A model generated the notes under the pieces. The model was given only the letters and a program-made list of their open reading frames with translations. It ran no database searches and had not been told where the DNA came from. The position numbers were made by a program, and so were the translations under genes. From Fontibacter flavus (GTDB lineage: Bacteria > Bacteroidota > Bacteroidia > Cytophagales > Cyclobacteriaceae), in NCBI RefSeq assembly GCF_042432905.1, contig NZ_JBHLWI010000029.1:1-64000 (forward strand): a DNA stretch of 64,000 nucleotides, read 5' to 3'. Below, in pieces: positions 17,467 to 27,307 of this stretch (the stretch's first letter is position 1; every line of letters begins with the position of its first letter).

Positions 17467-17561
17467 ACAATAAATGAAATCAGTTCCAATGCGATCAAAT
17501 TTTTTTGAAATTCGAATCCTTTGGGATCTGGTCTGATCTTTCTAATGGATATAGTTTGTTT

Positions 17562-20441
17562 TTAAAACTTTAAAATAAATTCCTGCAGGTTTTCGCTTCT
17601 TTCCAATTGCAGTTTTTTCCTTAACCTATATCTTGAAATTTCCACTCCTCTGGCGCTAATGTTCATCAGATAGGCTATTTCCTTAGTAGAAAGGTTCATT
17701 CTTAAATATGCTGTCAGTTTTATTTCCTGAGGGCTAAGGTTGGGATGTGCCTTTTTAAACCTGTCCATAAAATCACCATGCACCTGGTCAAAATGGATTT
17801 CAAACTGCTCCCAATCATTATCCTCAGCAATATTTTTGTCTATGCTATGGATGACCTTTTGAAGCTCATTTTTGACTTCCTGATTTTTACTTTTTTTGAT
17901 GATTTGGGCCAGATGGGACTTGGTTTGGTCTATAAAACCGTTTTTATTTAACAGGTGCATGGTAGAGGAGGCCAATTCTTTGTTTTTGCTTTGGATCTCA
18001 GCTTCCAGTTTTTCAGTTTTAAGTTTTTCTAGTTCTTTTTGTGAATTCTCCAGGTCAGAAGATTTTTTGTCTAATTCCTTTTGTTGCTTAATGGTAATTT
18101 CTTTAGTCTTTTTCTGATATTTTTTGTCTATTCTTTTAAATAAAATGGCCAGTAGAATTACAGTTCCGAATACATAAAATACCCATGCCAAACTTGACCT
18201 GTACCAGGGTGGAAGGACTGTAAAGGTAAAAGTCTTGGGATCTGAAATTTGCCCATAGATATCCTTACTTTGGACATGAAAAGTATAGCTTCCTTCCCTT
18301 AAATTAGTGTAGGCTTTGTCTCTTCTGTTGGTCCAATCTCCAAATTCATTTTCCAGACCTTCAAGCCAAAACCTAAACTGAGTGGTACTTTCATTATTTG
18401 GAATCGTATTGGTGAATTCAAATCTGATGTCTGCTTGATGATATGGTAGTATCAATCCTTGCCCCTTTGTTTCTAGACCAAATTTTTGATCGATTAGCTC
18501 GGGATTTTTTCCTAAAGCTAAAAGGGAATCAGTTGGCTTGGTTAGGTATACCGCAGTAATCAAAGCTGGGTAGGATGGAGGCATAGATTTGTTATAGTCC
18601 ATCCTATACCAGATAAATCCTTCATTGGCAGCAAAGAGCACTTCATTGGATCTCAAAAGAGAAACATTTTGGAGGTCATCATTCAAAAATGGGATTATTT
18701 TATTGAAGAGCTGATGGTTTTTTACATAACTGCCATCAACCTGCTTTTCCAATACACCCACTTCATTGACTCCAATGTAAAATATATTGCCTACAGGATC
18801 CTCAACCAAGCTGGTAATTAAAAAGTCCTCTTCGAAATAAGGTGCTAATATGGGATCTTTTTCAAACCTGTCTGTCTCCGGATTATAAATGTAAATACCA
18901 TATTCGGTGGTGAAAACCACCCTTCCGCCAATTTTCCAAACGGAATTCAACAAGTTGGTAGGTAAACCATCTTTATTTCCATAGAATTTGGAATTTACCT
19001 CCTTAAAATCAGGAGATAGGTTTAATTTATAAATGCCTTTATAACCGTGAGACATCCAGATATTTCCATCTTCGTCTTGCTGGATCAATCTGGAAGACTC
19101 GTCAAAGCCTTTGATTTTTCTCAAAAAGACATATCGGTTCTTGATTTTTTCAAATAATCCCAATCCCATATAAGTGCCCGCAAGGATTAAATTTGGATTT
19201 TCCTTTAAGGGCAGGAAACTCCATACACCTTTTAACTCACTGATATTTTGAGCAATATTGTTTTTGATGATAAATGCGCCTTCATTATGTGCCAATAAGA
19301 TATCATTTTCAATGAGGCCTAAGTGGTAGGATTGGCCTTCTGAGTTGGCGACTTTTGTAATTTCTAAGTTGTTTTTCGAAATTTTACTTACTTGGATATT
19401 GGTACCCAGGTAAATGTCATCCTGAAACTGTCTCCCTGAATATCCCGTGCCCAATATGCCAGATTTCGGACCCAGAACCCTGAATGGCAAGTTTAATTCT
19501 AAAAGGCTGATGCCATTATTATGACCCAGCCAAAGGTTTCCTGACCTATCTTCAAAAATTGAAATGACAGTGCTGTTTTGAAGGCCTTTTTCCAGATTCA
19601 TGTGTAAATCCAGGCTCCCATTTTCATTCAAAATATAAAGTCCGTCAAACTGAGTGCCGATAGCAATATTTCCATTTTTCAATCTTAGGGCTTTATTTAC
19701 CTTATTTAACTTTGGAAGTCCGACAGGGGTCCAAAGTCGGTAGCTTTGAGGTGAAAGCAAGTAAACCTCTCCCTTTTCAGTAAATATCTGCAGTTCACCT
19801 GATGAACTTTCAAGAATTCCACTGATCATATTGGAGGAAAATATTTGTGAATTTGGAAGGGGAAGTGCCTCATTCTTTTCAATTCTCAACAAACCTTGTT
19901 TGGAATCCTGTATATACAATTGGTTGTTGGTCAAATGAAAGCTTTCAAAATTCCCCTCACTATCGATGATGTTTTTTAAATTCCCTTTTTCGTCAAAAAT
20001 GAAGATGCTCTTGAAAGAACAGAAAATATAATTTTGGTGGATTTTGAAAACCTTCCAGACCTCCTCAACATTTTGATATTTTAAAGGTAACTGAGTTACC
20101 CATGATATGAATTCAAGGTGGCCAAACTCATTTGGACGGAAATATCCAAATTGTCCCTGGGCGGCTATGTATATTCTACCATTGTTTTCAACCAAGATAT
20201 CCCGGATTTTTGTGCTGTTTGGCAAAGAATACCTTGCCCATGACGTTCCGTCATATTCTAAAAGTCCAAAATTGTTAGCCACATAAAGTAGCCCATTGGG
20301 ATCTTGTCCGATTGCATAATTCTGGATTCCTCCATTATATTCTTTGCTGGAATAAAATTTCGAAAAAGGAAGCCCAATCTGCTGCGCCTGAATAGCTGAA
20401 GAGACAAGATAGATTGCTAAAAAAAGAATTGTTTTATTCAT
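17562..20441 (-). CDS. Membrane-tethered propeller/Y_Y_Y sensor with LuxR-type DNA-binding domain
   Basis: A 959-residue regulator. A signal peptide (ending SSAIQA) leads into ~700 residues of two-component-regulator propeller repeats (NGLLYVANNFGLLEYDG, GNLWLGHNNGISLLEL, GNIWMSHGYKGIYKL). A Y_Y_Y immunoglobulin-like domain follows (FRFWLEGLENEFGDWTN...YTFHVQSKD), then one TM helix (LAWVFYVFGTVILLAILF), a charged coiled coil and a C-terminal LuxR HTH (LSPQEIKLTAYLRMNLSTKE...SARGVEISRYRLRKKL). There is no histidine kinase, so a periplasmic ligand signal would pass directly to the DNA-binding end. It is divergent from susC at 20.7 kb and is the likely regulator of that glycan locus. Confidence 0.9.
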   Translation of the reverse strand: MNKTILFLAIYLVSSAIQAQQIGLPFSKFYSSKEYNGGIQNYAIGQDPNGLLYVANNFGLLEYDGTSWARYSLPNSTKIRDILVENNGRIYIAAQGQFGYFRPNEFGHLEFISWVTQLPLKYQNVEEVWKVFKIHQNYIFCSFKSIFIFDEKGNLKNIIDSEGNFESFHLTNNQLYIQDSKQGLLRIEKNEALPLPNSQIFSSNMISGILESSSGELQIFTEKGEVYLLSPQSYRLWTPVGLPKLNKVNKALRLKNGNIAIGTQFDGLYILNENGSLDLHMNLEKGLQNSTVISIFEDRSGNLWLGHNNGISLLELNLPFRVLGPKSGILGTGYSGRQFQDDIYLGTNIQVSKISKNNLEITKVANSEGQSYHLGLIENDILLAHNEGAFIIKNNIAQNISELKGVWSFLPLKENPNLILAGTYMGLGLFEKIKNRYVFLRKIKGFDESSRLIQQDEDGNIWMSHGYKGIYKLNLSPDFKEVNSKFYGNKDGLPTNLLNSVWKIGGRVVFTTEYGIYIYNPETDRFEKDPILAPYFEEDFLITSLVEDPVGNIFYIGVNEVGVLEKQVDGSYVKNHQLFNKIIPFLNDDLQNVSLLRSNEVLFAANEGFIWYRMDYNKSMPPSYPALITAVYLTKPTDSLLALGKNPELIDQKFGLETKGQGLILPYHQADIRFEFTNTIPNNESTTQFRFWLEGLENEFGDWTNRRDKAYTNLREGSYTFHVQSKDIYGQISDPKTFTFTVLPPWYRSSLAWVFYVFGTVILLAILFKRIDKKYQKKTKEITIKQQKELDKKSSDLENSQKELEKLKTEKLEAEIQSKNKELASSTMHLLNKNGFIDQTKSHLAQIIKKSKNQEVKNELQKVIHSIDKNIAEDNDWEQFEIHFDQVHGDFMDRFKKAHPNLSPQEIKLTAYLRMNLSTKEIAYLMNISARGVEISRYRLRKKLQLERSENLQEFILKF

Positions 20442-20694
20442 CAGGCTTTATTTTAGGTCTTATGAAAGCTCAAACTACAAAAAATAAGTATTGATGTAAT
20501 TAAAATGACAAAAATAATTAGTGATTGAAAAGGTCAAAAACAGCTTTAATTGTTTCATATGGTCTATAATTAATGAATTTGATGAGTTTTTGTGAAATCC
20601 TAATACAGAGCTTGATGTATTATTGATGTAGCTTTAGTTTTTGTTTGATGTGTTTTGTTTTCGTGATTAGCTGCGTATAATAAATCCAAAATAC

Positions 20695-23600
20695 ATGAAA
20701 AAATTATTTACGCTTTTATTGATGATGTGTATACAGTTGTCACTGTTTGCACAGAGCGGTTCCATAAGGGGCCAGGTATTAGATGAAAGAGGGGATCCAA
20801 TCCCTGGCGCGAGCATTCTGAAAGTAGGGACAACTACTGGTACTGTTTCGGATTTGGACGGTTATTTCACTATTTCTGCCAGTCAGGGAGATCAGATAAG
20901 GGTTAGTTTTATCGGATTTCAGTCAAGGACAATAACTATTGGTCCTGAAAGTTCCTTAGTGATCAATTTGGTTACTGAAATTACATCTCTTAATGAAGTG
21001 ATAGTTGTGGGCTATGGTACTGCCACTAAAAAGGAACTTACGGGAGCTGTTTCACAGGTTCAGGGAGAGGCAATTACCAAAATGAATATGCCTAGGATTG
21101 ACCAGGCACTACAAGGTAAAATTTCAGGGGTTAATATTACGACCAATTCAGGTGCACCTGGAGGTACTTCGAACATCCGGATTAGGGGATTGGGTACTTT
21201 TGGAGACAATGATCCTTTGATTTTGGTAGATGGTGTAATCTATGATGCCGCGGGTCTAAATGCCCTTAACCCAAATGATATTGAGTCTATTAACGTCCTG
21301 AAAGATGGAACTGCCGGTATATATGGTGTGAGGGCAGCGAATGGGGTAATCCTTATCGAAACCAAAAAGGGTAGTTTGAACAGCAAAGCTTCTGTTGATT
21401 TTTCTGCTTATTATGGTGTGCAGGAAACTGCCAGAAAACTGAACCTGCTTAATGCCAGGGAGTATGCAATTCTTAAAAATGAAGCCTTTGCTGCCGGTGG
21501 TCAGACACCCCCTTTCAATAATGTCAATTTAGGGACCGGAACCGATTGGCAAAATGAGGTTTTTGAAACAGCACCTATTCAGGAATATAATCTGACCGTA
21601 ACCGGTGGCTCAGAAAAAACTTCTTATTCTATAGGTGGTTCTTATTTCGGCCAGCAAGGTATTGTCGGTGGCCCAAAATCAAATTTTGAGCGCTATAATG
21701 CCAGAATTAATTTCACTACGGAGTTGGCTCCGAAAGTGAAGCTTACTAACATATTTCTATATACCCATGAAAATGCCAGAGGTATTGCTCAGGGAGGTAT
21801 TGGATCCGTGTTGTACAATACTATTAATGCCTACCCAACCGAACCTGTTTTTGTAGGCAATAGGTATTCTTATCTGGAAAATGTGGCAGATATCATCAAT
21901 CCATTGGCACAGATAGAAAACACCTTTAATGATAACTTTGTAAATAAAATTGTAGGTAAGGAAGAGATCTCCTATGATATTAATCAACACTTTAGCCTCA
22001 ACGGAAGAGCAGGGTATAATTTTGCTTTGGTTGATGGGAAGTCTTTCTCACCTTTGGTATGGTATGGCCCTGGGAAATTTGCCAATACGGCCAGAAATGA
22101 AAATTTAGATCCGGTATTGGTAGATGTTGGAGGTTCTCAGATTGAAAGAGGGGCTTCTGTTTTTGAAAGTAGAAATTCTTTTTTGGATTATAACCTTGAG
22201 GCATTCTTAAACTATGATAGAACATTCAATGATATCCATAGGTTTAAAGGAACTTTCGGTGTTTCATATTTTGGCAATAGGAGTACAGGATTAAACGGTA
22301 CAGCTTTCAATATTCCTAATAATGATCCAGCTTTTGCAGATATTTCTGCCAATCAGGCTCCTGGAGGATTTTTGAATAATACAGGTTCTTTTCAGTCCAG
22401 ACAGAGATTGGTTTCCTCATTTATCAGGGGTGAATATGATCTGAAAGGCAGGTATCTGTTTTCTGCCATTTTGAGAAGAGACGGATCTTCTAATTTTGGG
22501 CCGAATAATCGATTTGGGTATTTTCCTGCTGTTTCGGCAGGTTGGGTGATTTCCGATGAGGATTTTTTTAGTTCAGGAGCTGTTGACTTTCTGAAACTAA
22601 GGGCAAGTTTCGGTGTTTCTGGAAACGATCAAATTGGTTTGTTCAGGTATAGGGGTTTGCTGAATGGTTTGGCCAGATATGTATTCAATGATTTTATCAT
22701 CAATGGTGCTGCCATTGGAAATACCAGCAATCCTGATTTGAAGTGGGAAACTACCCTTCAGACCAATATAGGTTTGGATTTCACTTTATTCAGATCCATC
22801 GATTTTACTGCTAATTATTTCATTAAAGATACCAGAGACCTGTTGTTCCAGCCTGCGGTTTCGGCATTGCTGGGATCTTATGGACCTGGAGGAGCGCCAC
22901 CTGTAATCAATGCTGGTAATGTAAGCAATAAAGGTTTAGAACTCGAAATCAGCTATGCAAGTCAAAGACCTACTGGCGTCAATTTTAGAATTGATTACAA
23001 TGCCACATTTTTAAGAAATAGGGTTACCAAGGTTCCTGAAGGATTTGAGTTTATACCAGGTGCAGGATTTAGTGTAGGTGGAAATATTGCTACAAGGTTC
23101 CAGGAAGGATTTCCGATCGGATACTTCGTGGGCTACAAAACTGATGGGATTTTCCAATCTGAGGAGGAAATTGCCTCTAGCCCAGTTGTGCAGCCCGGAG
23201 CAAGGCCAGGTGATTTGAGATTTGTAGATGCCAACGGAGATGGCGTGATCAACTTCGGGGATGATTCAGACAGGACATTTATTGGTTCTCCGATTCCCGA
23301 TTTTATTATGGGTCTTAATTTGGGCATGGATTATAAAGGTTTTGATATCTCTGCCAATATATACGCAGCTATTGGACAGGATATCATCAGAAATTATGAG
23401 AGACTTCAGCCTTTCGCCAATCAGTTGGCCTACAACGTCAACAGGTGGACTGGTCCGGGTACATCCAATGAAGTTCCAAGATTGACTACAGGACAGACCA
23501 GGAACACCGTATTCTCTGATTTTTATGTTGAAGACGGTTCTTTTGTAAGGTTGCGAAACGTGCAGTTGGGGTATACCTTACCTGACCAATTGACAAGTAA

Positions 23601-23775
23601 AGTGGGTATAAGATCCATGAGATTTTATGTGGCAGCGAATAACCTTGTGACTTTGACCAGATACATGGGTTTTGACCCAGATGTAGGGTCTGGCAACCCT
23701 TTGTTTGCAGGTGTTGACAATGGGATATTTCCACAATCAAGGGTAATCATGGGCGGCTTAAACTTTAGATTCTAA
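20695..23775 (+). CDS. SusC/RagA-family TonB-dependent outer-membrane transporter
   Basis: A 1026-residue protein. A signal peptide (LLLMMCIQLSLFAQ) is followed by a carboxypeptidase-D-like regulatory domain (IRGQVLDERGDPIPGASI), a TonB-box-like stretch (LNEVIVVGYGTA), the plug (IRIRGLGTFGDNDPLILVDG) and a 22-strand barrel ending in MGGLNFRF. It imports glycan fragments across the outer membrane with the SusD lipoprotein, powered by TonB. It opens a plus-strand locus with susD, a surface lipoprotein and GH16, spaced 5-14 bases apart. Confidence 0.95.
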   Translation: MKKLFTLLLMMCIQLSLFAQSGSIRGQVLDERGDPIPGASILKVGTTTGTVSDLDGYFTISASQGDQIRVSFIGFQSRTITIGPESSLVINLVTEITSLNEVIVVGYGTATKKELTGAVSQVQGEAITKMNMPRIDQALQGKISGVNITTNSGAPGGTSNIRIRGLGTFGDNDPLILVDGVIYDAAGLNALNPNDIESINVLKDGTAGIYGVRAANGVILIETKKGSLNSKASVDFSAYYGVQETARKLNLLNAREYAILKNEAFAAGGQTPPFNNVNLGTGTDWQNEVFETAPIQEYNLTVTGGSEKTSYSIGGSYFGQQGIVGGPKSNFERYNARINFTTELAPKVKLTNIFLYTHENARGIAQGGIGSVLYNTINAYPTEPVFVGNRYSYLENVADIINPLAQIENTFNDNFVNKIVGKEEISYDINQHFSLNGRAGYNFALVDGKSFSPLVWYGPGKFANTARNENLDPVLVDVGGSQIERGASVFESRNSFLDYNLEAFLNYDRTFNDIHRFKGTFGVSYFGNRSTGLNGTAFNIPNNDPAFADISANQAPGGFLNNTGSFQSRQRLVSSFIRGEYDLKGRYLFSAILRRDGSSNFGPNNRFGYFPAVSAGWVISDEDFFSSGAVDFLKLRASFGVSGNDQIGLFRYRGLLNGLARYVFNDFIINGAAIGNTSNPDLKWETTLQTNIGLDFTLFRSIDFTANYFIKDTRDLLFQPAVSALLGSYGPGGAPPVINAGNVSNKGLELEISYASQRPTGVNFRIDYNATFLRNRVTKVPEGFEFIPGAGFSVGGNIATRFQEGFPIGYFVGYKTDGIFQSEEEIASSPVVQPGARPGDLRFVDANGDGVINFGDDSDRTFIGSPIPDFIMGLNLGMDYKGFDISANIYAAIGQDIIRNYERLQPFANQLAYNVNRWTGPGTSNEVPRLTTGQTRNTVFSDFYVEDGSFVRLRNVQLGYTLPDQLTSKVGIRSMRFYVAANNLVTLTRYMGFDPDVGSGNPLFAGVDNGIFPQSRVIMGGLNFRF

Positions 23776-23780
23776 TAGAC

Positions 23781-25247
23781 ATGAAAAAACTATATGTAAT
23801 ATTTATAACACTTAGCTTGTCATTGGTGTCTTGTGATCAATGGCTTGATATTGAACCTGAGTATACTCAGGATGCTGAAAATTTCTTCAATACGGAAGAA
23901 GATTTTCAAAGAGCTGTAATCGGTGTCTACGACCTGATGCAGACCAATTATCTGCAGGTTTGGATTGGAGAGATTGCTTCAGATAATTCAATCGCAGGTG
24001 GGGAAAGCGTGAATGACACTCAAGGACTTCATGAAATAGACAACATGACCCATGGAGGGGTAAACAATGAGTTGAGAGATGTCATGCGCTTTAATTATGC
24101 TGGTATTACCAGAGCCAATTATGTTTTTGAAAATCAAAACAGGGTTGACTTTCCTGAAAAGGAGCAATTAATGGCTGAGGTTGCTTTTATGCGCGCTTAT
24201 TTCTACTTCACCCTAGTAAATTATTTTGGTGATGTTCCTTTGCTGATAGACAGAAGGGCTTCAATCAATGAAATCACTCAGATAGACCGAGCTCCAAGAG
24301 CTCAGGTTTATGCACAGATTGAGCAGGATTTGGACAGAGCAATTCAAAACTTACCATGGACAAACCCCGTAGTGGGCAGGATCACTAAAGGTGCTGCAAT
24401 GGCTTTGAAAGGAAAGGTCCTTTTGTACCAAGAGAAATTTTCGGATGCAGCGCAGGTTTTGGATGAACTGATCACCAACAATCAGGCAGGCTATGCTTTG
24501 TTTCCGGACATGAATACTTTCTGGTTGGCCAGTAACCAAAATGTGAGTGAAGATGTCTTTACCATCCAACATTCAGGGCTTCAGGGCGGTGATTATGGCT
24601 GCTTAGTCTGTTTGCAGGGAAATCCAGCAGTTGGTTTCCATTCCATCAGGAATTATACAGGGCCGTTTTATGCTGATGGAAACAGCTACAACTTACCTAC
24701 CCAAGATCTGTATGATTTCTTTGGTAATGACCCTAGAAGACAAGTTACTATTTTGGATATTGAAGCATTTATCTCATCACAACCTAATCCAAATGATATT
24801 ACCTATGCTGTAGGTGGTGGTGGTCATACCGGTTTTTACAACAATAAGTATATCAAAAGAGCAGATGAAAGAGGTTTGCCGGATGATGATTTGACGAGTC
24901 CCTTGAATTACCGAGCTATCAGGTATGCGGATGTGTTATTGATGGCAGCGGAGGCTTTTGCCCAAACAGGTAATGAAGCACGTGCCAGGACCGAATTGAA
25001 CAAGGTCCGCAGTAGGGCAGGGGTAGCCAATATCAATAGTTCAGGACAGCAATTGCTAGAGGACATCTACCGGGAAAGACGACTGGAGCTTTCAGGTGAA
25101 GGGTACAGATTCTGGGATTTGGTGAGGACCGGAAAAGCTGCTGAGGCCATTCCTGGTTTTCAGGTTGGTAAGCATGAACTGTTTCCTATTCCACAAGTAG
25201 AGATTGATTTGGCTGGTGGAAGATGGAGTCAAAACCCTGGTTATTAA
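23781..25247 (+). CDS. SusD/RagB-family glycan-binding lipoprotein
   Basis: A 488-residue lipoprotein (LSLSLVSC lipobox, Cys18) with the SusD N-terminal helical TPR-like half (DWLDIEPE-type opening QWLDIEPEYTQDAENFFNTE, AEVAFMRAYFYFTLVNYFGDVPLL) and the C-terminal RagB signature (YADVLLMAAEAFAQTGNEA, YRERRLELSGEGYRFWDLVR). It forms the lid over the SusC barrel and captures the oligosaccharide. It begins 5 bases after susC. Confidence 0.95.
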   Translation: MKKLYVIFITLSLSLVSCDQWLDIEPEYTQDAENFFNTEEDFQRAVIGVYDLMQTNYLQVWIGEIASDNSIAGGESVNDTQGLHEIDNMTHGGVNNELRDVMRFNYAGITRANYVFENQNRVDFPEKEQLMAEVAFMRAYFYFTLVNYFGDVPLLIDRRASINEITQIDRAPRAQVYAQIEQDLDRAIQNLPWTNPVVGRITKGAAMALKGKVLLYQEKFSDAAQVLDELITNNQAGYALFPDMNTFWLASNQNVSEDVFTIQHSGLQGGDYGCLVCLQGNPAVGFHSIRNYTGPFYADGNSYNLPTQDLYDFFGNDPRRQVTILDIEAFISSQPNPNDITYAVGGGGHTGFYNNKYIKRADERGLPDDDLTSPLNYRAIRYADVLLMAAEAFAQTGNEARARTELNKVRSRAGVANINSSGQQLLEDIYRERRLELSGEGYRFWDLVRTGKAAEAIPGFQVGKHELFPIPQVEIDLAGGRWSQNPGY

Positions 25248-25260
25248 AAAGACATTGAAC

Positions 25261-27306
25261 ATGAAAAATATACTAAAATTTGCAGCACTTCTTATGCCTG
25301 TGATCTTATTATGGTCCTGTATAGAAGAATATAGATTAGAAGGTGAAGCACCTACTTCAGATCAGGCTGGATTTTCCTTTCAGCCTACTTCCGAAAGTGA
25401 TAATATTTTACAGTTTACGGCAGATGGGGATTTCTTCCTCATGACATGGGACTTAGGCAATGGCGCCAAGGCAGAAGGAAAAAGGGTTACTGGCTTTTAT
25501 CCGCTCGAAGGCACTTATACTGTTACTTTGACTGTGTACAGCAGAGGGGGAAGCAATTCTTTCAGCAGGGAAATTGTGATCGAAAGGACAGATCCAACCT
25601 TATTGGATAGGCCGATTTTCAATATGTTGACAGGTGGAGTTGAAGCCTTGGAAGGTAAAACTTGGGTAATTGATTCCCTTAGATTGGGTCATTTTGGAGT
25701 TGGTCCTAATCCATCTCAAAACGGAGATTTCCCTGAATGGTATCAAGCCCAACCAAAAGAGAAAACAGGAAGTGGAATGTATACAGATAGGTATACCTTC
25801 AAGCTCAGAGATTTTGAATTTGATTGGGAAACCAATGGTCTGGTTTATATTAACGCCGCTCAGGGCGCTAATTTCCCAGGCGCTTTTGATCCAGGGGTTG
25901 GAGACCTGTCTGCACCGGTGACCTCTCCAGGTAACCTGACATGGAATATTGTAGAAGAACCGGGAGCATTACCAGTTTTGAGTGTTTCAACACCTTCCTT
26001 CCTTGGATATTTTGCAGGAGGAAGATCTTACCAGATTGTGAGGTTGGAAGAGAATGAAATGTTCCTGAGGTTTGTAGACCAGGCAAATGATGCATTGGCT
26101 TGGTACATTAGGTTAATTCCTGCTGGATTTGCCCCACCAGTTGATCCGCAGCCAGAACCAGAGAATCCAAACGTCAGTTTCTCTTTGAATGATTTGGTAG
26201 GGAATGGTGAAAAAACATGGAAGTTGAAACCTGCAGCTGGTGCTTTTGGAGTAGGTCCAGCACCGGGAAGTGACGCTTTCTTTCCAAATGGAAATGATAT
26301 TTCCGGTGATAGACCATGTTTATTCAATGACCTCTATGCCTTTAATTCAAATGGTACTTACACCTATGATGCTCAGGGAGATATATTTGGAGAATTCTAT
26401 ATGGGAGTAGCCTCAGAAGGTTGTCAACCTGAATCCAATCTTGTGGGCACAGCAGGGGCTGCTTGGGCTTCAGGACAACACCAGTTTACTTTTACACCGG
26501 GTACACCAACTGAATTCCCGAAAATCACCGTTACCGGCACAGGGGCATTTATTGTGCTTCCAAAAGCCTTTAATGGAGGAGAATACCAGCAAGGACCTCC
26601 TAGAGCAAATGAATCTGTGACCTACAATGTAATCGGATATGACGCTGCAACAGGTGAGCTTGACTTATCTATTGATATTTCTGGAGACGGAAGTGTTTTC
26701 TGGAATTTTACCTTGATTCCTTCTGGAGGCAATGAGGAAGTATCAGATGGCTCTTTTAGACTACAGGACTTAACCAATAATGGTACCCAGGCTTGGAAAT
26801 TGAAAGTGGGAGCTGGTGCATTTGGCGTGGGACCTGCACCTGGTAGCGATTCTTTCTTTCCAAATGGTAATGACATCTCTGGAGACCGTCCATGTCTTTT
26901 CAATGACCTATTTATTTTCAGCCAAAACGGTGACTTTGAATATGACGCGCAAGGAGATATCTTTGGAGAAAGCTATATGGGAGTTGCAACTGAAGGATGT
27001 CAGCCTGAATCCAATCTGACAGGGACTCCAGGTGCCGCATGGGCTTCAGGAAATCATCGTTTTAGTTTCCAGTCAGCCAGTGGTAATGCCAAACCTAAAA
27101 TCACCGTAACGGGAACAGGTGCATTTATTGTGCTTCCAAAAGCCTTCAATGGAGGAGAGTATCAACAAGGTCCTCCTAGAGATAATGAATCCGTGACATA
27201 TGAGGTTTTTGATTATGATCCGGAAACTAAAGAATTGACTTTGGTTTTGGATATCAGCAATGATGGAGGGGTTTGGTGGACATTTGTCCTGATTCCGGCC
27301 AATTGA
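25261..27306 (+). CDS. PKD-containing surface lipoprotein with an internal tandem duplication
   Basis: A 681-residue lipoprotein (LLMPVILLWSC lipobox). I chose the ATG at 25261, 13 bases after the susD stop; an upstream in-frame start at 25204 would lie inside susD and lacks a signal peptide. An N-terminal PKD-like domain (GTYTVTLTVYSRGGSNSF) is followed by a unique segment and then two ~180-residue copies (about 26185-26730 and 26755-27303). The copies share AFGVGPAPGSD, FFPNGNDISGDRPCLFNDL, YDAQGDIFGE and KITVTGTGAFIVLPKAFNGG. A related opening (HFGVGPNPSQNGDFPEW) occurs earlier, so three diverged units may exist. It is probably a surface glycan-binding protein for the same substrate as GH16. 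Confidence 0.8.
   Translation: MKNILKFAALLMPVILLWSCIEEYRLEGEAPTSDQAGFSFQPTSESDNILQFTADGDFFLMTWDLGNGAKAEGKRVTGFYPLEGTYTVTLTVYSRGGSNSFSREIVIERTDPTLLDRPIFNMLTGGVEALEGKTWVIDSLRLGHFGVGPNPSQNGDFPEWYQAQPKEKTGSGMYTDRYTFKLRDFEFDWETNGLVYINAAQGANFPGAFDPGVGDLSAPVTSPGNLTWNIVEEPGALPVLSVSTPSFLGYFAGGRSYQIVRLEENEMFLRFVDQANDALAWYIRLIPAGFAPPVDPQPEPENPNVSFSLNDLVGNGEKTWKLKPAAGAFGVGPAPGSDAFFPNGNDISGDRPCLFNDLYAFNSNGTYTYDAQGDIFGEFYMGVASEGCQPESNLVGTAGAAWASGQHQFTFTPGTPTEFPKITVTGTGAFIVLPKAFNGGEYQQGPPRANESVTYNVIGYDAATGELDLSIDISGDGSVFWNFTLIPSGGNEEVSDGSFRLQDLTNNGTQAWKLKVGAGAFGVGPAPGSDSFFPNGNDISGDRPCLFNDLFIFSQNGDFEYDAQGDIFGESYMGVATEGCQPESNLTGTPGAAWASGNHRFSFQSASGNAKPKITVTGTGAFIVLPKAFNGGEYQQGPPRDNESVTYEVFDYDPETKELTLVLDISNDGGVWWTFVLIPAN
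26185..27303 (+). repeat. Two tandem ~550-bp coding repeats
   Basis: Copies at about 26185-26730 and 26755-27303 encode near-identical ~180-residue domains within the surface lipoprotein. Conserved blocks include GDRPCLFNDL and GAFIVLPKAFNGGEYQQGPP in both. Synonymous differences are frequent, so the duplication is not very recent. Confidence 0.85.
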
Positions 27307-27307
27307 T

